Positions 9,295 through 19,095 are shown, counted from the first letter of the stretch. The stretch: DNA of 64,000 nucleotides from a virus (IMGVR_UViG_3300012000_002412:62001-126000), one strand, 5' to 3'. A program made the numbers and translations. Notes: generated from the sequence alone by a model not told the origin.

Positions 9295-9965
9295 AAAATG
9301 TCGTAGCCTATTCTCTATGGGGAGATCACCCAATGTATTGGGTTGGTGCAATCAGAAATATTGAAGGTGTTAAAAAATACTTTCCAGATTGGATTTGCAG
9401 ATTTTATATAGATAAAAATTGCAATCAAGAACTCATTGAAACGATTAAAGGTGATGGTGTTGAAGTTGTGTTAGTGGATTCTAAAGATTCTTTTCACGGC
9501 ATGTTTTGGAGATTCTGGGCTGTAGAAGATCCAGAAGTTGATATTTTTCTTTCAAGAGATTGTGATAGTAGATTTACAGACAGGGAGTTTTTTGCCATAG
9601 ATGAGTGGTTAAAGTCCGATAAAGACATTCATATTATGAGAGACCACCCTTATCATACAGTTCCTATATTAGGTGGAATGTGGGGTTGTCGAAGGGGTAT
9701 CTTAAGGGAATCAAATTTGTCTAATTCAATAGCGGAATGGAATAGATATTCGAAGAAAGGATGTGACCAAGATTTTTTATCACAGATATACCCTTCTTTA
9801 AAAGAATACGCTTTTGAGCACTCAGAGTTTGGTCTTAACTATGGTGGCGAAACTAAACCGTTTCCAACCGACAGAATTGATTATCAATTTGTAGGTGAAA
9901 TTTATGATGAAAATGACCAAAGACATCCAGATCACTGGAAATTAATTAAAAATATAATAGGATAA
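9291..9965 (+). CDS. Glycosyltransferase-like protein with DCD motif
   Basis: A 224-aa protein starting at GTG, overlapping the previous gene by 4 nt. It has 'FWRFWAVEDPEVDIFLSRDCDS', typical of phage and bacterial GT-A relatives in which the DxD is preceded by 'LSRD'. 'PILGGMWGCRRGIL' resembles the acceptor loop. Part of the island; sugar specificity is unknown. Confidence 0.6.
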   Translation: MKNVVAYSLWGDHPMYWVGAIRNIEGVKKYFPDWICRFYIDKNCNQELIETIKGDGVEVVLVDSKDSFHGMFWRFWAVEDPEVDIFLSRDCDSRFTDREFFAIDEWLKSDKDIHIMRDHPYHTVPILGGMWGCRRGILRESNLSNSIAEWNRYSKKGCDQDFLSQIYPSLKEYAFEHSEFGLNYGGETKPFPTDRIDYQFVGEIYDENDQRHPDHWKLIKNIIG

Positions 9966-10522
9966 TGAGTAAAATATTTAGATTTGATGATGTTTGTATT
10001 AACGCAGATATGAAATTAGTAAACGACATGACGGATTTTCTATTCGATAGATTTCCGGATTGTAAAGTTCTCTGGGGAGTTTCTCCTTTGGTAAATGATA
10101 TGTCTAATGAGAAAAGTGATATTTCAAAACAAAGAATTTTCCCTAAAATATACAACGCGCATTCTGATTACAGAATATTTTATCGAGTTGATAAAGCCGG
10201 TATACCAAAGTTGCATGATAAGGCTATTATGGCTTCACATGGATTAATTCATGTGGATCATAGATTACTCACAAAGGAAGCTCAGGAGCTTAGTATATTA
10301 ACAAGTGCTAGTTTGGTAAATGCTAAAGTATTTATCCCTCCGTTTAATAAGTGGAATAAAGACACCGAGTCTATATGTGACGAACATGGTATAGAGTTAA
10401 TCAAATTTGAAGATGGTTGGTTATGTATGGAATATAACAATTATAATGATGGTCAACAAAGGTGGTATTTACATGCTAGGGAATTCGATTTCGAGTCCTT
10501 TAAAAATTGGTTTAATATTTAA
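9965..10522 (+). CDS. Polysaccharide-deacetylase-like protein
   Basis: A 185-aa protein. 'IFRFDDVC' at the N-terminus resembles the NodB motif 1 Asp pair, 'ASHGLIHVDH' gives a possible metal-binding His pair, and 'VFIPPFNKWN' resembles motif 3 (RxPY/F). The order fits a divergent carbohydrate esterase 4/DUF2334-like fold, which removes acetyl groups from glycans. The match is by motif order only. The start overlaps the upstream stop by one base (TAATG). Confidence 0.5.
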   Translation: MSKIFRFDDVCINADMKLVNDMTDFLFDRFPDCKVLWGVSPLVNDMSNEKSDISKQRIFPKIYNAHSDYRIFYRVDKAGIPKLHDKAIMASHGLIHVDHRLLTKEAQELSILTSASLVNAKVFIPPFNKWNKDTESICDEHGIELIKFEDGWLCMEYNNYNDGQQRWYLHAREFDFESFKNWFNI

Positions 10523-10524
10523 TT

Positions 10525-11283
10525 ATGAAATTACAAGAATTTTACATCATAAAAGAAGAAATAATCGAATGGGATAGATTTCTAATGCTTTTATCACAGA
10601 TAAATGTTCCCTGGATTAAAGTAGACGATATAGTTTACAATAGATATGATAAAGATTATGAAAAAGTTTTTATTGGGGGTGGTGATTGGGAAATAAATGA
10701 ATCTAATTTTTTAATTAAAGACGAGTTAAAACTTATGATAGGTCAGAATCTAAATATGATTTCTGATAGAATATTAGCCATGCCAATAGGAATGCCTTCG
10801 TTCTCACATGATAAAATCATAGGAAATTTAGACCGAATAATTGAAAAGAATCAAGATAAAAAAATTATTAAAAATTTATGCTATATTGGTTTTCGTGACG
10901 AGACTTATCTATCTGAAAGAAGCATGGTTAGAAAAATGTTTTCCGAAGAAATCTGGACCACTACAACTGTCTATGATAGAACAAATGAAGGTCACTCAAG
11001 TTATATAGATAATATATACAATCACAAATTTACTCTTTGTCCTCGTGGAAACGGAATAGATACACATAGAATATGGGAGAGTTTGTATTTGAGAACAATT
11101 CCGATAGTAAAAAGGTGTGTTGCTATGAAAGATTTTGAAAACCTACCTATTCTTTGGATTGATGATTGGCAACAAGTAAATTCAAATTTTTTAGAGGAAA
11201 AATATTTTGAAATCATTAATAAAGAATATGATTTCGAAAAGTTGACTTTATCATACTACATAAATAAATTTTTAGAGGCTTAA
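10525..11283 (+). CDS. Exostosin-like glycosyltransferase (GT47-like)
   Basis: A 252-aa protein whose C-terminal third carries 'FTLCPRGNGIDTHRIWESL' followed by 'IPIVKRC'. This is the donor-binding signature of exostosin/GT47-type GT-B enzymes in bacteria and phages (FxLCPRGxGxDxHRxWEAL). The N-terminal half is poorly conserved, as is usual. Spacing to both neighbours is 2 nt, so it is in the same operon. Confidence 0.72.
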   Translation: MKLQEFYIIKEEIIEWDRFLMLLSQINVPWIKVDDIVYNRYDKDYEKVFIGGGDWEINESNFLIKDELKLMIGQNLNMISDRILAMPIGMPSFSHDKIIGNLDRIIEKNQDKKIIKNLCYIGFRDETYLSERSMVRKMFSEEIWTTTTVYDRTNEGHSSYIDNIYNHKFTLCPRGNGIDTHRIWESLYLRTIPIVKRCVAMKDFENLPILWIDDWQQVNSNFLEEKYFEIINKEYDFEKLTLSYYINKFLEA

Positions 11284-11285
11284 AA

Positions 11286-12116
11286 ATGAAAAAAGCATTT
11301 TTTTTATTTACTGGGGAATTTGGATACGAGATAATTTCATTCCAGGGTATTTTAAGAAAATTAAGAAGTAATTTCGAAACCTTATATGTTTGTTCGTATA
11401 AAGAAAGTAAAATTTTTTATGAGGATTTTGTAGACAAATTTGTTGAAATTCCAGAGTGGTTCCTTTCTAAATTCGATAGAAGTGATAGTCTTAACACAAT
11501 GTCAGATGAGGATATAAATAAATTAGTAGGTGAATATGAAAATGATGGTTTCAATGTTTACCATAGAAGAAAAATTTTCAATGATTATCCACTTGATATT
11601 AAACTAGATTTGACTGGTGATTTCGGAAAATATCCGCCTTTGAATACAAAAAAGAATCAAAATGAAAATATTATTACATTGTTTCCAAGAATACACACTA
11701 CTCATGAGCACAGAAACTACAACATAAATAAATTTAATATTTTTTTGGAAAAAATAATTAAACAGTTTGTTGGATTTGAAATAAATGTGGTTTTATTTAA
11801 TGATAATTTTCAATCTGATTTAACCAAAGTCAATTATATAATCAGACCGGATATTAAGACACAATTGAATCTTCAAGCTGTTTCGAAATTTGTAATTTAC
11901 AATGTAAGTGGTTCAGTTTTTTTAAACGTGATGAATTCTGAGAAGACTCCTATTTTTATGTATGGTATAAAATCAGATTTAGAGAAATTTCCAGAAAATA
12001 ATATTTTTACAAAAAAGGGTATAAATTACAAATATGTATTTGAAACTGATAACGTTTCTGATATAGAACCTGAGTATCTATTTGATAGTTTAATTGATTT
12101 TTATAAGACAGTTTAA
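11286..12116 (+). CDS. Uncharacterised glycan-island protein, possible GT-B glycosyltransferase
   Basis: A 276-aa protein opening 'AFFLFTGEFGYEIISFQGIL'. It has an internal 'IITLFPRIHTTHEHRNYN' and a late 'KFVIYNVSGSVFLNV' segment, reminiscent of GT-B folds in which the second Rossmann domain selects the nucleotide sugar. I do not recognise a named family. It lies 2 nt after the exostosin-like gene and 4 nt before the WbqC-like gene, so a role in the same glycan pathway is likely. Confidence 0.45.
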   Translation: MKKAFFLFTGEFGYEIISFQGILRKLRSNFETLYVCSYKESKIFYEDFVDKFVEIPEWFLSKFDRSDSLNTMSDEDINKLVGEYENDGFNVYHRRKIFNDYPLDIKLDLTGDFGKYPPLNTKKNQNENIITLFPRIHTTHEHRNYNINKFNIFLEKIIKQFVGFEINVVLFNDNFQSDLTKVNYIIRPDIKTQLNLQAVSKFVIYNVSGSVFLNVMNSEKTPIFMYGIKSDLEKFPENNIFTKKGINYKYVFETDNVSDIEPEYLFDSLIDFYKTV

Positions 12117-12120
12117 ATAT

Positions 12121-12687
12121 ATGACAATCTCTATACATCAGCCTAATTTTTTTCCTTATTATCCATTTTTTCAAAAAATGGAAGATTCTGATACTTTTGT
12201 TATTCTTAAACATTGTCAATTTGAAAAAAATAATTATCAAAATAGATTTAATATAGGTGATAAATGGTATACTATGTCTGTCAATAAAGGTCTTCAACCA
12301 ATCACTGAAAAGTTATATTTGAACTACGAAAAAGATTGGTTAAGAATTAAAAATATGTTACCTGGATATAGAAATGTTTTGGATTTGTTTGACGATTGCG
12401 TCGGTGATAACTTGTCAGAAACTAACTCTAAAATTATTCTCAAAATAAGAGATATTCTACAAATAAAAACTAATATAGTATTTGATGAGCCAACTATTTT
12501 AAAGTCCTCGGATAGACTAGTTGATATATGTTTGAAAAACGGAGCAACAACTTACATATCCGGTATTTCCGGTAGAAAGTATTTAGAATTAGAAAAATTT
12601 TATATTAATAATATAAAAGTCGAATTTCAACAAGAAACCAAAATGATAAAAAAACCTATAATTGATATAATAAAAAATAAAATTTAA
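12121..12687 (+). CDS. WbqC-like family protein
   Basis: A 188-aa protein starting 'MTISIHQPNFFPYYPFFQKM', then 'SDTFVILKHCQFEKNNYQNR'. This is the N-terminal signature of the WbqC family (HQPxxFPxxGFFxKI...SDxFVxxDxVQ...NR), found in O-antigen clusters. Members are thought to help make unusual acylamino sugars, but the reaction is not well defined. The start is ATG 12121; longer upstream codons do not match the family. Confidence 0.82.
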   Translation: MTISIHQPNFFPYYPFFQKMEDSDTFVILKHCQFEKNNYQNRFNIGDKWYTMSVNKGLQPITEKLYLNYEKDWLRIKNMLPGYRNVLDLFDDCVGDNLSETNSKIILKIRDILQIKTNIVFDEPTILKSSDRLVDICLKNGATTYISGISGRKYLELEKFYINNIKVEFQQETKMIKKPIIDIIKNKI

Positions 12688-12688
12688 A

Positions 12689-13525
12689 ATGTTTGACAGA
12701 GTGATAGTAAGTTCTGATGATTCGCACTTCATCGACTTTTGGCCCATAGTTTGTAAATCTTGGGAGAAATATTTTCCGAAAGTAAAAATTTCTTTAGCTT
12801 TTGTTACCGATAGAATCGAAGATGATGATTTAATAAAAAGGATAAAAAAATACGGAGATGTGCATTTATTTCCTATTGTTGATGGAATTCCTACTCCAAA
12901 TCTTGCTAAAATGGCAAGACACATCTTAGCTGGTAGATTTGGACAAGAAATTTGTATGATTGAGGATATCGATACTATACCTTTGCAGCAAAACTTTGTA
13001 ATTGATAGGTTATCCAAAAGAGAAGTTGGTAAGCTATTGTTTATTGGAAGAGAAGTGTATAAAGGCAACGGGACAGATGAAGGTAAATTTCCGATAAGTA
13101 ATATCACCGGTGAATCTTTTCTGTTTCAAAAAATTGTAAATCCACATAATCTATCTGATGAGGATTTATTTAAATCTTGGTGTGGAATTAAAGTCTTTGA
13201 TCATAAAGAATCAATTGATAATATACCCGATTTATCCGGCTGGAAAGGATTTTCAGATGAGTCATTATGGCGTGTATTATTACATAATCATGGTTTAGAC
13301 GAAGAACAATATTGCTTTATTGAAAGAGGTGTCGATATTCATAAATATTGGATTGATAGATCTTGGTGGGCAATAGATCAAAATATGTTGGTAAATGACA
13401 AATATGTATTATGTAATTTTCTTAGACCATTTGGTGATAACTACCATTTAATTGAGCCTATTGTTAAATATATTTTCAATGATGATGGTGTCAAGAAAGA
13501 AGATGTATTGATTAATGGATTCTAA
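12689..13525 (+). CDS. Glycosyltransferase-like protein with DID motif
   Basis: A 278-aa protein. 'KMARHILAGRFGQEICMIEDIDTIPL' places an Asp-Ile-Asp metal-type motif at the end of a hydrophobic strand, after the helix expected in GT-A enzymes. 'SDESLWRVLLHNHG' resembles the downstream acceptor region. It overlaps the following methyltransferase by 11 nt. Donor and acceptor are unknown. Confidence 0.58.
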   Translation: MFDRVIVSSDDSHFIDFWPIVCKSWEKYFPKVKISLAFVTDRIEDDDLIKRIKKYGDVHLFPIVDGIPTPNLAKMARHILAGRFGQEICMIEDIDTIPLQQNFVIDRLSKREVGKLLFIGREVYKGNGTDEGKFPISNITGESFLFQKIVNPHNLSDEDLFKSWCGIKVFDHKESIDNIPDLSGWKGFSDESLWRVLLHNHGLDEEQYCFIERGVDIHKYWIDRSWWAIDQNMLVNDKYVLCNFLRPFGDNYHLIEPIVKYIFNDDGVKKEDVLINGF

Positions 13526-14078
13526 TTTTTTAAATAACATTTATGAAAAAAAGTTTGGCAATACAGATGATGTCAAATCTTTGGGATGGGGTAGTTTATA
13601 CTCACAATCAAAAAGATTGGAAGTTTTATTGGAAATAGGTATTAAGGTCGAAGACTCTGTTTTAGATGTTGGTTGTGGATACGGAGACGCCTCTGTATTT
13701 ATAGAAAATTATACCGGTATAGATCTCAGAGAAAGTGCGATAACCATAGCTAGTAGAAAATACCCAGACAAAAAATTCTTTCAAAAAAGTTTGTTCGAGA
13801 TGAATGATAAATTTGATTGGATAATCGCTTCTGGTATTTTTTGCTTCCATGAAAATTGGAAACAAAATACCGACGATATTATAAGACAAATGTGGTGCAT
13901 GTGTGAAAGGGGTCTATCAATTAACTTTTTGTCAAATTTAACAACTGGTCTGAAAGATAGTGATATGAAGTATGTCTCAACAGGTGAGTTGATAGAAATA
14001 ATTGAACAATTATCTAATAAATTTGCCATAAGACATGACTATTTACCAAATGACGTGACTATATATCTTTATAAATGA
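13515..14078 (+). CDS. Class I SAM-dependent methyltransferase
   Basis: A 187-aa protein with SAM motif I 'VLDVGCGYGDASVFI', acidic motif 'YTGIDLRESAI' and the 'FDWIIASGIFCF' strand. It is a second, distinct methyltransferase in the glycan island, probably a sugar or small-molecule methylase. It starts inside the previous gene. Confidence 0.82.
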   Translation: MDSNFLNNIYEKKFGNTDDVKSLGWGSLYSQSKRLEVLLEIGIKVEDSVLDVGCGYGDASVFIENYTGIDLRESAITIASRKYPDKKFFQKSLFEMNDKFDWIIASGIFCFHENWKQNTDDIIRQMWCMCERGLSINFLSNLTTGLKDSDMKYVSTGELIEIIEQLSNKFAIRHDYLPNDVTIYLYK

Positions 14079-14084
14079 TTTAAA

Positions 14085-14951
14085 ATGAAAATAGTAATAA
14101 TACAGGAAGCCGGAAGGCATGAGAAAAATAAAAATTTTAGAGAATCTCTAAATCTACACAGGTCTCTATCTAAAATTGATGGCGTTGAGTCTAAAGTATG
14201 GGGTCTAAACTATGATGAATTCAACACACCATTTTTTGAGATAGAAAAATGGGCAGATGTTATCTTTATTATAGAAAACTACACCTCGAGTTGGATGCCA
14301 TTAAAAGAAATCTCAGAAAGTAAAAAAATAAAAATATTTTGGTCCATTGATAGCCATTGCGTCTTACAACAACATTTACAACTTTGCCAGCTGTTAAATA
14401 TAGATATACACCTCAATTCAACACAGCGGTATTTGCCGTATTTTGAAAATTTATGTAAAAAATCTTATTGGTTTCCTAATTCATATCCAGATGATTTGAT
14501 GTATCCGATGACCATCGAGAAAACAGTCGATGTTGGTTTCTGTGGCAACATTCTTAATAGAGGTCATGTTATTGATTCACTCGATAAATATAATATAAAA
14601 AAGGATATTTTTGTAATAGGTGATGATATGGTCCGGGCTATAAACTCTTATAAAATACATCTGAATTGTAATATAGCTGACGATATAAATTATAGGACAT
14701 TTGAAACTTGTGGATGTAAAACTTTACTTGTCACCAACTGGACTCCTGGTATTGAAAATCTTTTTGAGATAGACAAAGAAATAGTCGTTTATAGAAATTT
14801 GACAGAGCTAGATGAAAAAATTAAATACTATCTCTTAAATGATAATGAACGAATGATTATTGCCGAAGCTGGATATAATAGAGCCAAGAAAGATCATACC
14901 TATCTTAAAAGAGCGGAAAAATTAGTAGAAATCATCAAAGATTTTAATTAA
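14085..14951 (+). CDS. CgeB-like glycosyltransferase (GT-B)
   Basis: A 288-aa protein. 'IKIFWSIDSHC' and 'WFPNSYPDD' lie at the domain interface, then 'VDVGFCGNILNRGHVIDSL' and 'INYRTFETCGCKTLLVTNW', the CgeB/glycosyl-transferase-1-like donor site (NxRxFEaxacGxxLvt). It is the last gene of the glycan operon. Its stop overlaps the convergent stop of the virion gene at 14948. Confidence 0.75.
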   Translation: MKIVIIQEAGRHEKNKNFRESLNLHRSLSKIDGVESKVWGLNYDEFNTPFFEIEKWADVIFIIENYTSSWMPLKEISESKKIKIFWSIDSHCVLQQHLQLCQLLNIDIHLNSTQRYLPYFENLCKKSYWFPNSYPDDLMYPMTIEKTVDVGFCGNILNRGHVIDSLDKYNIKKDIFVIGDDMVRAINSYKIHLNCNIADDINYRTFETCGCKTLLVTNWTPGIENLFEIDKEIVVYRNLTELDEKIKYYLLNDNERMIIAEAGYNRAKKDHTYLKRAEKLVEIIKDFN

Positions 14952-15547
14952 ATCCTCTGAATTATAATCGGAGTTTCTTTTAGAGATATAACTTTGCTTT
15001 GATCTAGCAGGAATTCGATATCATAAAAATTAAAGTGAAAAGTGATGTTAAATTCCTTAGACGATATTTTTTGCATCGAGTAATTAAATGTGTTTTCAGA
15101 CATAGCTTTTAATATAATCTCATAAAATCTAATTACATAAATAGCATCTCGGTGAATATCCACGCAAGTGATAGAAAATGGATAGACAAATAAATTTACA
15201 ACATCTAAATAGTGTTTTGTGATAATATCAAACATCAACCAGTAATTCAAGTCAGAATCCACGCTTCTAAAAGTCACTGTTAGGTCGTGAGATGTTGTGA
15301 TGTCTTGAGGGTTTTTAGCCGGTTTATATTGCCTTTCTTTGCCTCTCATTAAAATTTGTTTTGGCATATCAAAAGAAAGACCTGGAAAATTGACACTTTT
15401 TATCGTCGAATTTAAATACGATATGATATCTTCATATTGAATCCAGTTCTTTTCAAGTATTGGATTGTAACTTTCTATTATTTCTCTTGGTAGAAAATCA
15501 CTTGGTAGGTTAAAAATGAACTGTGACGATTGACTATTTAATCTCAT
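14948..15547 (-). CDS. Putative virion protein, possibly tail-tube/baseplate-tube related
   Basis: A 199-aa protein. The segment 'VNFPGLSFDMPKQ' and a central 'HDLTVTFRSVDSDLNYWLMF' resemble the beta-barrel pattern of gp19/gp54-type tube proteins (preferred strand, then a bulky WxxMFD). The similarity is by eye only. It overlaps the upstream 713-aa gene by ATGA, consistent with co-translation of structural parts. Confidence 0.4.
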   Translation of the reverse strand: MRLNSQSSQFIFNLPSDFLPREIIESYNPILEKNWIQYEDIISYLNSTIKSVNFPGLSFDMPKQILMRGKERQYKPAKNPQDITTSHDLTVTFRSVDSDLNYWLMFDIITKHYLDVVNLFVYPFSITCVDIHRDAIYVIRFYEIILKAMSENTFNYSMQKISSKEFNITFHFNFYDIEFLLDQSKVISLKETPIIIQRI

Positions 15548-17685
15548 TGAACTTTATTTGATTTATCAAGATAATCTTTATTTCCGGTAGGTTTCGGAGT
15601 AGGTGCCTGTTCTTTTGCTGGCACTTTTGCGGTAGTTCCACTGGTATCGACTACGGTACTTGGGGCTGAAATACCCGGATCTAATGAAATCGTTCCAGCA
15701 GCTGTCGCAGTTTGACCAGACGCCGTTGAAGTTGGGTTATTTGAAATTTGTTGAGATGTTTGTTCTAGTTGTTGCTGTTGTTGTGGGCTATCAGAGACTT
15801 CATAAAGTCCTGAGTAAATAGAAAACCTACTACCTGCTGATTTTGCTGTTATGTAAAACATTTTGTTTCCTTGTGACCAGATTGATTTAATTTCCTGATA
15901 TCTAGATTCTGGAATCTTGAAAGTTATTTTACCTTGTTTAAGATTAACGGAATCTATTCCTAATTCTGTTGTTACTGGAATATTTACTTCTTTACTATCG
16001 TTTTTGATTACAAAACTTATATCAGTGAATCCTGATAAATTAAATATATCTACTTTTTGAGAATTTCCGCCCCCTCCGTTGACATCTCTTGCGATGTCAA
16101 ATTTAAGAATAGTGTCACCAACTGATCTGATTGTAATTTTAAGAGTGCCTTCTGGAAAATACTTTTCTGAACCACTGGTCAGTGGACCTGTTCCTGATTT
16201 TGTTACAATATTGGCTCTATCATATAGAATTGGTCTATCAACTTGAATTTGTTGTATAGTTGTTCCAGAGGCCGGTGTTGTATTTTGTAAGTCAATCATG
16301 GTTGAGGCTAATTCAGATTGACCAACTGAAAGACCGGGATTTGCAGTGAGAGTTGTTGGTGATATCATTGACGTAGCGTTTGTAATTAGACCGGTAGAAG
16401 TATCAACTGGGTTACTTACCAATTGACTATTACCCGATAATACAGAGTTTGTTGTTACCGGTAACGACATAGGTATTGGTGGTAGCCTTCTACTAAGATT
16501 TAATTTACCCATTGAGTTTGAAAATCCTACTAAACTTGGGTCAATAGCGTTTTTGATATTATAGATTTTAGGTTTGTTTGCATTTTTAAGGTTGATTTTA
16601 ATAAGCTTTAAGGCGTATCTTGAAACTTCGTCTTGTAGCATTCCATAAGTCGCCCTACGAGTGATATAACTATCATCAACTGAGTCAATTAACCTCATTT
16701 CTACATCAATAATCGCTGTAGTCGTGGAAAATTTAATTATTGGTCTAAAATCAACAGTTTCGTTAAAGCTTTCTTTAACTTCAACTGTCAGTGTTTTTCC
16801 CCTGATGTTTTGTTCAAATGTCGTTATTTGATAGATTACATAATATCGGTGGCCGGTATAGACAGAATCGTCAATAAATTGCTTGAATTCGGCAATATTT
16901 CCGTTATAAGTTCCAAAAATTTCAAAGTAATCACCGTTAGATGAGTGTTGTATTTTAAGGCCTAAATTTTCAAATTCTGGGGTTTGTGGTATTGAAACGG
17001 TTGTTGGGGCAGAAAGCGTATAGGTAGTGACCGCGTTTATAGTCTGTAAGTTAAGAATAAAGTGAAAATCTATAAATACCGGTGATGTTAAACTCACACC
17101 TGAACCTGATGTCAAATTGGCATTTATTGAATTTACTTTTGGTAGACTACCTGTTCTTTGTTGTGATAATGCCGAGGCTGCTGGAAAATCTATTGTGAGG
17201 CTTTTGCCCCAAAGTTTTTCTTGAAAAAGCAGAGGAGGTGATGTAAAGTTTAACAGATATGCCTGAGCCGAGTCACTCATATCGAAATAATAGTTACTTA
17301 AATCATAGGTTTTCTGATTTAGTGTATCAAATGTATAAATTCTGACATAGCATCCAAGATACTCACCAAATGTCCAATTGATAGGTAAGTGTATCACCAG
17401 CCTATCATGTCTGATAGGAGCGGTTGATGAGTAATTTTTTATTTGTAAAAAACTATATTGAGAGGTGTTTATTTTTCCGAATTTATTAGACAATTTATCT
17501 AATGCAAAAAGGGAATTGCCCTGAATATTATTTGTTGCTGAATTAGGATTGGCTAAATACGATTGTCTTCTTTCTTTTGAGTTGACTAAAATCTCATAAG
17601 ACTCACTTATATTATTATCTTCGTCATAAACGAATTCTAACAGGACGTTTTTATCAACTTTAACAAATTTTGATAATTTAGCCAT
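15544..17685 (-). CDS. Large putative virion structural protein
   Basis: A 713-aa, beta-rich, Ser/Thr/Asn-rich protein. It has no signal peptide or catalytic motif. Residues from about 640 on are low complexity (poly-Gln, then Ser/Thr/Ala/Pro and a Lys/Pro-rich tail). Position beside the tube-like gene and the overlap at the stop suggest a tail or baseplate part. A TATATATAA-type box lies about 15 nt before the start. No family recognised. Confidence 0.55.
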   Translation of the reverse strand: MAKLSKFVKVDKNVLLEFVYDEDNNISESYEILVNSKERRQSYLANPNSATNNIQGNSLFALDKLSNKFGKINTSQYSFLQIKNYSSTAPIRHDRLVIHLPINWTFGEYLGCYVRIYTFDTLNQKTYDLSNYYFDMSDSAQAYLLNFTSPPLLFQEKLWGKSLTIDFPAASALSQQRTGSLPKVNSINANLTSGSGVSLTSPVFIDFHFILNLQTINAVTTYTLSAPTTVSIPQTPEFENLGLKIQHSSNGDYFEIFGTYNGNIAEFKQFIDDSVYTGHRYYVIYQITTFEQNIRGKTLTVEVKESFNETVDFRPIIKFSTTTAIIDVEMRLIDSVDDSYITRRATYGMLQDEVSRYALKLIKINLKNANKPKIYNIKNAIDPSLVGFSNSMGKLNLSRRLPPIPMSLPVTTNSVLSGNSQLVSNPVDTSTGLITNATSMISPTTLTANPGLSVGQSELASTMIDLQNTTPASGTTIQQIQVDRPILYDRANIVTKSGTGPLTSGSEKYFPEGTLKITIRSVGDTILKFDIARDVNGGGGNSQKVDIFNLSGFTDISFVIKNDSKEVNIPVTTELGIDSVNLKQGKITFKIPESRYQEIKSIWSQGNKMFYITAKSAGSRFSIYSGLYEVSDSPQQQQQLEQTSQQISNNPTSTASGQTATAAGTISLDPGISAPSTVVDTSGTTAKVPAKEQAPTPKPTGNKDYLDKSNKVQ

Positions 17686-17728
17686 TAATAGATTTTTATT
17701 TTATATATAAAATTTGAATCCGTTTCTA

Positions 17729-18121
17729 TTATTGAAGATTTTGCTCAGCAAGTCGCAATTTTACATACTCAATAATTTGATTATCTGATATATTTGAGTG
17801 TTTTTCTTTGATTTTGTTCCAAAGCTCTTTTTCTTCAATGGCTAATTTTTCAATTTCTGTGTTGAGAGGGTCAATTAATTGATTTACTTGATTTCCTTCT
17901 TTTTCAAGATCTTTAAGTACTTCAACTAATTTTGCTGACGTGGCTTCTGAATTTGGGTCCGAATCAACATTTTTTGATATGTTTTCTAATTTTTCAATTA
18001 TATCCTGTAGATTAGAAAGCACTTTATTTGCTTGTGTTTTATAAAAATTTAGGTTATTAATAAGTTTTAGATATTGTCTTCTTATTTTTATAGCAGCTTG
18101 AATAAAATTCTCATCAATCAT
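17729..18121 (-). CDS. Small coiled-coil protein
   Basis: A 130-aa, almost wholly alpha-helical protein with heptad-like spacing of Leu/Ile and many Lys/Glu. No cysteines and no recognised domain. It overlaps the upstream 297-aa gene by 8 nt and precedes the 713-aa virion gene, so a structural or assembly role is the simplest guess. Confidence 0.6.
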   Translation of the reverse strand: MIDENFIQAAIKIRRQYLKLINNLNFYKTQANKVLSNLQDIIEKLENISKNVDSDPNSEATSAKLVEVLKDLEKEGNQVNQLIDPLNTEIEKLAIEEKELWNKIKEKHSNISDNQIIEYVKLRLAEQNLQ

Positions 18122-19007
18122 TTGACACCGGTTGTTTTTTTGCCCTTGTAGTTCTAGGCTTTGGGGTAGGTTTTTTTTCTGTGTTGGTATTTACAGTAGT
18201 CACCGAATCTGTGATTTGTGAATTTACTACATTTTCATAAGAAGTAGTGACTGAGTCTGTAATTTGTGAATCTGATTTTGGTTTACTATAAACCATTTCT
18301 GTGATTTTATTTTTAATTTGTTGTTGAATGAACTTAGGATCAAGTAAGATTTCTTTTGTAAACTCATCGGCTAAAAAATCAATCATAGAGATATCATAAG
18401 AATCCTCCATCATTTCAATAAAATCAAGTCTTGGTATTTTATTTTCAATACTTATCGACATACTAAACTCAACACTCTTTTTTGCCCTTTTAAACATTGA
18501 AATAATAGGGTCTTCTGTTTGTTGTAAAACCGGTGGTTGATATTTGACCGGTTCTGATTTTATGTCGGATTGTCTGTCTTCTTCTAATATTTTTTGAAAT
18601 ACTTCATTTTGTCTATTAACTTGTTGTGTGGAACCTTCTTTAAGACTGTATTTTCTAATTAGTTCTTCTTTTTCATCTTCTTCAGAAGAATAGATAATTG
18701 CGCTTTCATTAGTTAGTGGTTTGAAGTTATCATCGTAAATATTTGTTGAAATTGGAGTCGTTCCGTCTTCATCTTTTATCATATCAGTTGGTATATTTTT
18801 TATCTTATCGGCCAAAAGGTTATACGAATTTTGATTGTTGAAAAAGTTGTTAGGATCAATTTCTTCTGTAAAAAGATTTGAGTTTATCAGTTCTGTGACG
18901 CTCATCTTTTTTTTATTTTCAAGAATTGCTATATCTTCAAAAGAATCTATAACTTTGATAACTTCACCAGTTTTGATGTTCTTAAAAGTCTTATTTGCTA
19001 AATTCAT
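18114..19007 (-). CDS. Uncharacterised protein with duplicated C-terminal segment
   Basis: A 297-aa protein. The C-terminal quarter contains the decapeptide SQITDSVTTx twice about 17 residues apart, then a Pro/Lys/Arg-rich tail that may bind nucleic acid or another virion part. The rest is charged and has no recognised motif. It is first in a minus-strand run that continues to the tube-like gene. Confidence 0.6.
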   Translation of the reverse strand: MNLANKTFKNIKTGEVIKVIDSFEDIAILENKKKMSVTELINSNLFTEEIDPNNFFNNQNSYNLLADKIKNIPTDMIKDEDGTTPISTNIYDDNFKPLTNESAIIYSSEEDEKEELIRKYSLKEGSTQQVNRQNEVFQKILEEDRQSDIKSEPVKYQPPVLQQTEDPIISMFKRAKKSVEFSMSISIENKIPRLDFIEMMEDSYDISMIDFLADEFTKEILLDPKFIQQQIKNKITEMVYSKPKSDSQITDSVTTSYENVVNSQITDSVTTVNTNTEKKPTPKPRTTRAKKQPVSND

Positions 19008-19065
19008 TTTCTTTGGAAATTATTTATAGGTTATATTATATAAACCCGATTTGTTGTTTATTAAC

Positions 19066-19095
19066 AAAAAATCCCACAAAAAATTTGTGGGATTT
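19066..19095 (-). terminator. Rho-independent terminator of the ssDNA-binding protein gene
   Basis: Perfect 12-bp inverted repeat AAATCCCACAAA/TTTGTGGGATTT with a 3-nt loop. Read on the minus strand it ends in a T run. It lies 27 nt after the gp32-like stop. Confidence 0.9.

Noticed and set aside
12589-13107. 172-codon minus-strand frame opposite the glycosyltransferase-like gene
   Set aside because: Antisense to a gene with good motifs and operon spacing; no start signal or box.
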